A stretch of DNA of 64,000 nucleotides, taken from assembly GCF_945915485.1 (NCBI RefSeq), contig NZ_CAMEFJ010000005.1, positions 1-64,000 of the forward strand. The letters are read 5' to 3'. The stretch's first letter is position 1, and each line of letters starts with the position of its first letter. A model generated the notes under the pieces. It had not been told where the DNA came from. It searched no databases and was given only the letters and a program-made list of their open reading frames with translations. The position numbers and the translations under genes are program-made. Positions 59,050-64,000 of this stretch are shown in pieces. This DNA is from an uncultured Agrococcus sp. Lineage in GTDB: Bacteria > Actinomycetota > Actinomycetes > Actinomycetales > Microbacteriaceae.

Positions 59050-59110
59050 TGGCCGGTCGGAAAACGGGGCCCCGACCTCGCTCCGCTCGGCCCCGTTTTC
59101 CGACCGGCCA
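59050..59110. terminator. Large perfect hairpin after dnaE (candidate bidirectional terminator or repeat element)
   Basis: TGGCCGGTCGGAAAACGGGGCC (59050-59071) and GGCCCCGTTTTCCGACCGGCCA (59089-59110) are exact reverse complements, 17-nt spacer. Confidence 0.7.
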
Positions 59111-59258
59111 CTCTGCCTCCTCGGCTAATACTTGATCGAGGTCTGGTCGACGGCGCGCTCGAACCCAGCATGGGAAGGGGGACGAGGCGGAGACGCATCG
59201 CAGGGTTGGCGCCATCTCGCCCGGGGTAAACCCAACTTTTCGGAGGAGGCCTTCTCGG

Positions 59259-59612
59259 TTATGTGTCGACTACACAGAAGCGGTTTCCTTCGGGATCTTC
59301 CATGATGATGTAGTCCGCATCCGGTGCTCTTCCGGCCCAGTGGATTTCGCGTGCGCCGAGCCCGGCAAGGCGTTGTACCTCGGCTGCCTGGTCGTCTGCG
59401 TACAGGTCTAGATGTACTCGGGGAGGCAATACACGCTCCGACCGAACCGCGTCTAACGAAACGTTCGGTCCCGGTTCGTTGTCGCGAGGCTTGAGAATAA
59501 CGAAATCCGATGATGCGGGCTCCCGCACCGTGTAGTCGAGGGCCCTTGCCCAGAAGCGCGTTTGGGCTTCGATATCGTCAACACGAATGACCACCGAGCC
59601 AACTCTCAGCAT
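59259..59612 (-). CDS. VOC (glyoxalase/bleomycin-resistance-like) family protein
   Basis: MLRVGSVVIRVDDIEAQTRFWARALDYTVRE ... VHLDLYADDQAAEVQRLAGLGA ... IMEDPEGNRFCVVDT. Confidence 0.92.
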   Translation of the reverse strand: MLRVGSVVIRVDDIEAQTRFWARALDYTVREPASSDFVILKPRDNEPGPNVSLDAVRSERVLPPRVHLDLYADDQAAEVQRLAGLGAREIHWAGRAPDADYIIMEDPEGNRFCVVDT

Positions 59613-59652
59613 GCGCGTGAGTCTACACCTGTGGAAGTTCTAGAATGGAGCA

Positions 59653-60927
59653 ATGCTGCAGCGTCTGCGTTCCGTCGTCCCTCCGCGTGCCGATATCGAT
59701 GTTTCGGAGGCACTTCGACCCGCCATCGAACTGATCGACGACGTGCGCGAGCGCGGGGAGAAGGCGCTCCTGGATCAGGCGGAGCGGTTCGACCGTGTGC
59801 GGCCGCCCGGTACTCGTGTTCCGCAGGAAGTGATCGATGCCGGGGCGGACGCTCTCGATCGGGGCGTTCGCCGTGCGATCGAGCAGTCGACGGAGCGGGT
59901 GCGGCGCGCGAGCGAAGCGCAAGTGCCGCCGTCGGCGATGACGCATTTCGGACGGGGCGCGAGCGTCGAGCAGCGCTGGGTTCCCGTCGACAGGGTTGGG
60001 TTGTATGTCCCCGGCGGCAAAGCCGTCTACCCGTCGAGCGTCGTCATGAACGTTGTAGCGGCTCAGGCGGCCGGCGTTGCCGAGATCGCGGTGACGAGTC
60101 CCCCTCAGGCGGAGCACGGCGGCTGGCCGCACCCGACCGTCCTCGCAACGTGTGCACTTCTCGGCGTTCGAGAGATCTATGCGATGGGAGGGGCCGGAGG
60201 GATCGGTGCTCTCGCATACGGTGTCGAGGAAGCGGGGCTGCGACCAGTCGACGTCATCACCGGGCCCGGCAACGTGTTCGTAGCAGCGGCGAAGCGAGCG
60301 GTGGCGGGTCGTGTCGCCATCGACGCGGAAGCCGGACCGACGGAGATTCTGGTGATCGCGGACGCCACCGCGAACGCCGAGTTCGTCGCGCGCGACCTCA
60401 TTTCGCAGGCGGAACACGACGAGCTTGCCGGAAGCGTTCTCGTCACCGACTCCGAACGTTTGGCCGACGCAGTGGATGCGGCGATCGAACGCATCGTGCC
60501 GAACTGCAAGCACGAGCAGCGCATCCGTGCCGCGCTCGGCGGCAGGCAGTCCGCGATCGTGCTCGTCGACGACATCGTCGAAGGCGTCGAGATCAGCAAT
60601 GCGTACGCGCCCGAGCACCTGCAGATCATGGTGGAAGCTCCCGAGGCGGTCGTCGAAAGGGTCGTCAACGCGGGGGTCGTCTTCCTCGGTGACGATGCTC
60701 CCGTCGCACTCGGCGACTACGCCGCCGGCAGCAATCACGTGCTGCCGACGGGCGGCACGGCAAGATTTGCGGCGGGTTTGAATGCGAGCGTCTTCCTGCG
60801 CGCGCAGCAAGTGGTCCGGTACAGTCGCGATGGACTCTCCTCGGTGAGGGAAGCGATCGAGACGCTAGCGATAGAAGAGGACCTTCCCGCGCACGGAGCC
60901 GCCGTAACCGCACGATTTGAGGACTGA
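59653..60927 (+). CDS. hisD: Histidinol dehydrogenase
   Basis: [83 protein letters not shown]. Confidence 0.97.
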   Translation: MLQRLRSVVPPRADIDVSEALRPAIELIDDVRERGEKALLDQAERFDRVRPPGTRVPQEVIDAGADALDRGVRRAIEQSTERVRRASEAQVPPSAMTHFGRGASVEQRWVPVDRVGLYVPGGKAVYPSSVVMNVVAAQAAGVAEIAVTSPPQAEHGGWPHPTVLATCALLGVREIYAMGGAGGIGALAYGVEEAGLRPVDVITGPGNVFVAAAKRAVAGRVAIDAEAGPTEILVIADATANAEFVARDLISQAEHDELAGSVLVTDSERLADAVDAAIERIVPNCKHEQRIRAALGGRQSAIVLVDDIVEGVEISNAYAPEHLQIMVEAPEAVVERVVNAGVVFLGDDAPVALGDYAAGSNHVLPTGGTARFAAGLNASVFLRAQQVVRYSRDGLSSVREAIETLAIEEDLPAHGAAVTARFED

Positions 60928-61388
60928 TGCACTGCCCTTTCTGCCGGAACCCCGATTCACGCGTCGTCGACTCGCGCACGAGTGATGATGGGCTTTCGAT
61001 TCGCCGAAGGCGGCAGTGCACACTCTGCGGACGACGCTTCTCGACGCTCGAAACGGCTTCGCTGCAGGTCGTGAAGCGCTCTGGCGTGCTCGAACCGTTC
61101 AGTCGCGACAAAGTCATCGAGGGCGTGCGCAAGGCATGCCAGGGGAGGCCCGTGACGGATGCGGAGCTCGCGCAGGTGGCGCAGGCGGCGGAAGAGGCCA
61201 TCCGCGCAACGGGAGCCAGCCAGGTACAGGCGAACGAGGTCGGGTTGGCCGTCCTCCCGCCGTTGCGCACGCTCGATGAAGTCGCGTATCTGCGCTTCGC
61301 GAGCGTCTATCAGGGTTTCGACTCGCTCGAGGACTTCGAACGCGTCATAGGGGATCTTCGTGCCGATCGGGAATCGAGGGACGCATGA
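60927..61388 (+). CDS. nrdR: Transcriptional repressor NrdR
   Basis: [42 protein letters not shown] zinc ribbon, then ATP-cone. Confidence 0.97.
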   Translation: MHCPFCRNPDSRVVDSRTSDDGLSIRRRRQCTLCGRRFSTLETASLQVVKRSGVLEPFSRDKVIEGVRKACQGRPVTDAELAQVAQAAEEAIRATGASQVQANEVGLAVLPPLRTLDEVAYLRFASVYQGFDSLEDFERVIGDLRADRESRDA

Positions 61389-62404
61389 GCGCTTACGAAC
61401 TCTTCTTCAAGTCCGTTCTCAAGCACTCGGATACCGAGTTCGCGCACTCGGCCGCCAAGAGAGTCGTCCAGGCGGCGGGTGTTGTCAGACCGGGAGTTCG
61501 AGCCGACGCATCCCTCCGCACGAATGCGCTGGGGCGCGAATTTCCGACCCCGTTCGGCATCGCTGCGGGCTTCGACAAGAATGCGCAGATGGTCATAGGT
61601 CTCGGTGCACTCGGGTTCGGGCACGTCGAGGTAGGCACCGTTACGCCCAGGCCGCAGCAGGGCAACCCTCGCCCGCGGCAGTTCCGTCTCGTCGCCGACC
61701 GATCGTTGATCAATCGCATGGGCTTCAACAATGAGGGCCTGGAGGCCGTGGCATCGCGTCTCGAGCGTGTGAAGCAGCAGTCGCGGCGTCCGGTCGTCGG
61801 TGTCAACATCGGCAAGAACAAGACGACGCCGGAGGAATCCGCGGCAGACGACTATGCCGTGTGCGCGGCGCGGCTGGCGCACTTGGCCGACTATCTCGCC
61901 GTGAACGTTTCCAGCCCGAACACTCCCGGACTGCGGGGCCTGCAGGATGTCGACCGACTCGAGCCCATCCTCGCCGGCGTCCTCGAACAGTCGGGCACGA
62001 AGCCGGTGCTCGTGAAGATCGCACCGGACCTCGATGACGATGCCGTTTCAGATATCGCCACGCTTGTCAGCCGGCTCGGGCTCGCCGGTGTCATCGCCAC
62101 GAACACGACGATCAGCCGCAAGGGGCTCGTCACGGATGCGCACCGGCTCGACGAGATCGGAGCAGGAGGGCTCTCCGGCCCGCCGCTGCGACGTCGCTCC
62201 CTCGACGTACTGCGTCTCCTCAGAGAGGCGCTGCCGAAAGACACCACGGTCATCTCCGTCGGCGGTGTGCAGGGAGGGCTCGACGTGCACGAGCGGCTCA
62301 TGGCGGGTGCGAACCTCGTGCAGGGCTTCACGGAGTTCATCTACTCCGGTCCAGCGTGGGCGCAGCGCGTCAACAAAGACCTAGCGGCGCTAGGCGCCGC
62401 GTAG
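61385..62404 (+). CDS. pyrD: Dihydroorotate dehydrogenase (quinone type, class 2)
   Basis: [87 protein letters not shown]. Confidence 0.96.
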   Translation: MSAYELFFKSVLKHSDTEFAHSAAKRVVQAAGVVRPGVRADASLRTNALGREFPTPFGIAAGFDKNAQMVIGLGALGFGHVEVGTVTPRPQQGNPRPRQFRLVADRSLINRMGFNNEGLEAVASRLERVKQQSRRPVVGVNIGKNKTTPEESAADDYAVCAARLAHLADYLAVNVSSPNTPGLRGLQDVDRLEPILAGVLEQSGTKPVLVKIAPDLDDDAVSDIATLVSRLGLAGVIATNTTISRKGLVTDAHRLDEIGAGGLSGPPLRRRSLDVLRLLREALPKDTTVISVGGVQGGLDVHERLMAGANLVQGFTEFIYSGPAWAQRVNKDLAALGAA

Positions 62405-62409
62405 CTGAC

Positions 62410-62985
62410 TCAGTCGATCTTCTGGAAGCGGCCGACCTGCGGTTTCGGCATGCGCATGAAGCGCATCTGCGTCGACCTCATCGACGCGTACCAGCTGACG
62501 CCCTTGGTCTTGCCGGGGCCGAACTTCTTCGTGATGCGCTTGCGCAGAATCCAGGTCATGACGATGCAGTCAAGGACCGTCAGGCCGACGAAGGCCCACA
62601 GCAGTGCGAACGTGAGAACGCGCATCTCCGCAGTGTTGATGAACGTCATCGCAAGCACGATGATCATCGCCGGCATCAGCATCGAACCGATCGAGAAGCG
62701 TGCGTCGACGTAGTCGCGGGCGTAACGCTTGACGGGGCCGCGATCGCGAGCGGGCATGTACTGCTCTTCGCCGCGCGCGTACCCCTCCTGCGCACGCTGA
62801 CGCTGCTGAGCCATCTGCTCCCGCGCCTGCTTCTTCGCTTCCTTGCGGTCACCGGGAATGAGCGGTCGCTGCGAGTTCTTGACGTGTTCGGATCGCTTCG
62901 GCGTCTTCGGCTTCTCCGGGGTCGCCGGAACCTCCGCCTCGTAATCGTCAGCGGCGTTCTTAGGCTTGGAACCAAACAGCGGCAC
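62410..62985 (-). CDS. DUF3043 domain-containing membrane protein
   Basis: RPLIPGDRKEAKKQAREQMAQQRQRAQEGYARGEEQYMPARDRGPVKRYARDYVDARFSIGSMLMPAMI. Confidence 0.93.
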   Translation of the reverse strand: MPLFGSKPKNAADDYEAEVPATPEKPKTPKRSEHVKNSQRPLIPGDRKEAKKQAREQMAQQRQRAQEGYARGEEQYMPARDRGPVKRYARDYVDARFSIGSMLMPAMIIVLAMTFINTAEMRVLTFALLWAFVGLTVLDCIVMTWILRKRITKKFGPGKTKGVSWYASMRSTQMRFMRMPKPQVGRFQKID

Positions 62986-63061
62986 AGTGTCCTCACAAAT
63001 CGGAAATACTCTTCCGCCAGTCTACCGCTTGCCGTCGATGTGCGTTCACTAGCATGGAGGT

Positions 63062-64000
63062 ATGACGAATCACGAGCAGGCGCTGGGCGCCGTCGACGCC
63101 GGTATGGAGCAAACGATCGCGGAACTCGAGAATCTCATCCGCATCCCCTCCGTCGCGTTCGATGGCTACGACCACGCACACCTCACGCACAGCGCCGAAG
63201 CGGTCCGGGCGCTTATGACGTCGACGGGGATCTTCGACCACGTTCGAATCGAGCGAGTGCCGATCGAACCCGGCAGCGACATTTTGGGACAACCGGCCGT
63301 TATTGCGCGCCGGGATGCGGCACCCGGCAAACCGACCGTTCTGCTGTATGCGCACCACGATGTGCAGCCCTGGGGTGATGAGGCTCTCTGGAACACGCCG
63401 CCGTTCGAACCGACCGTCATCGGTGAGCGGCTGTACGGCAGGGGAGCGAGCGACGACAAAGCCGGAGTCATCAGCCACGTGGCCGCGCTGCGCGTTCTCG
63501 AACAGGTCGCACCGGACAGCGGGCTCGGCATTGCGCTCTTCATAGAAGGCGAGGAGGAATTCGGCTCACGGTCGTTCGCGAACTTCCTCGCAACGCATCG
63601 AGACACGCTCGCCGCCGACGCGATCGTGGTCGCGGACAGCGACAACTGGTCGACCGAGATACCGAGTCTTACGGTGGCGCTGAGAGGCAACGTGACGTTC
63701 AGAGTCACGATCACGACGATGGAGCACGCTGTCCACTCGGGCATGTTCGGCGGTGCCGTCGTGGACGGCGCAACGGCGATGATCCAGACCCTGTCGACGC
63801 TCTGGGACGCGACAGGAGCGGTCGCGGTCGACGGGCTCGTATCCGTCTCCCGCGAAGTGCCGGAAAAATCCGAGAACGAGGTCCGTGCCGACGCCGGTGT
63901 CCTGGACGGAGTCGCACTCGCGGGTGAGGGGCCCGTGCTGGAGCGCATGTGGTTCGGCCCCTCCATCACGGTTACCGGAATGGATATCCCACCCGTACAG
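63062..64000 (+). CDS. M20 family dipeptidase/peptidase (3' end truncated by window)
   Basis: Open frame from ATG 63062 to window end, not in the supplied ORF track: MTNHEQALGAVDAGMEQTIAELENLIRIPSVAFDG ... LLYAHHDVQPWGDEALWNTPPFEPTVIGERLYGRGASDDKAGVISHVAALR ... IEGEEEFGSRSF. Confidence 0.92.
   Translation, partial: MTNHEQALGAVDAGMEQTIAELENLIRIPSVAFDGYDHAHLTHSAEAVRALMTSTGIFDHVRIERVPIEPGSDILGQPAVIARRDAAPGKPTVLLYAHHDVQPWGDEALWNTPPFEPTVIGERLYGRGASDDKAGVISHVAALRVLEQVAPDSGLGIALFIEGEEEFGSRSFANFLATHRDTLAADAIVVADSDNWSTEIPSLTVALRGNVTFRVTITTMEHAVHSGMFGGAVVDGATAMIQTLSTLWDATGAVAVDGLVSVSREVPEKSENEVRADAGVLDGVALAGEGPVLERMWFGPSITVTGMDIPPVQ

Noticed and set aside
57431-59215. 594-aa minus-strand ORF inside dnaE
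   Set aside because: Antisense shadow of dnaE; no recognisable domain and compositionally typical of GC-rich antisense frames.
1-64000. CRISPR arrays, tRNA/rRNA genes, transposases, prophage or defence genes
   Set aside because: None recognised: no regularly spaced direct repeats, no tRNA cloverleaf or CCA-ending candidates noticed, and no integrase/transposase/phage structural or known defence-domain ORFs among the credible CDSs.

Overview
The window is high-GC actinobacterial chromosome, probably Microbacteriaceae-like. This placement is inferred from the mycothione reductase, Wag31/DivIVA, SepF, PknL/Rv2175c-type genes, NrdR and the dcw cluster layout. About 60 protein-coding genes are supported. 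The left part (about 0.2-21.5 kb) is accessory or variable: a MarR/SDR pair, SelO, two two-component systems (one with a DUF4097-like protein, one with an ABC exporter), DMT and MFS transporters, a regulator-MHS transporter-amidohydrolase unit, and an XRE-cupin/thioredoxin-reductase-like pair. The middle part (21.7-35.9 kb) carries parA, a pyc-mtr-def run, fadD15-like, an acyltransferase, class II DAHP synthase, a PASTA kinase, an Rv2175c-like protein and a polyprenyl synthetase. From 36.3 to 59.0 kb lies a complete division/cell-wall cluster (mraZ, rsmH, ftsL-like, ftsI, murE, murF, mraY, murD, ftsW, murG, murC, ftsQ, ftsZ, yggS, sepF, yggT, wag31, lspA, rluD-like, dnaE), followed by hisD, nrdR, pyrD and an M20 peptidase cut by the window end. 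I saw no rRNA, tRNA, CRISPR array, transposase, prophage or defence island. The strongest non-genic signals are: (1) a 69-bp intergenic inverted-repeat element present twice in opposite orientations (63/69 identical) at 21613-21681 and 36112-36180; (2) a ~400-bp region upstream of mraZ with three period-10 pairs of GTGGAG-type boxes, two of them on the minus strand; (3) twin palindromic operators between marR and the SDR gene; (4) a perfect 22-bp-arm hairpin after dnaE; (5) a MurE whose diamino-acid specificity motif reads YNPR. I do not see convincing evidence of a wholly new multi-gene system.
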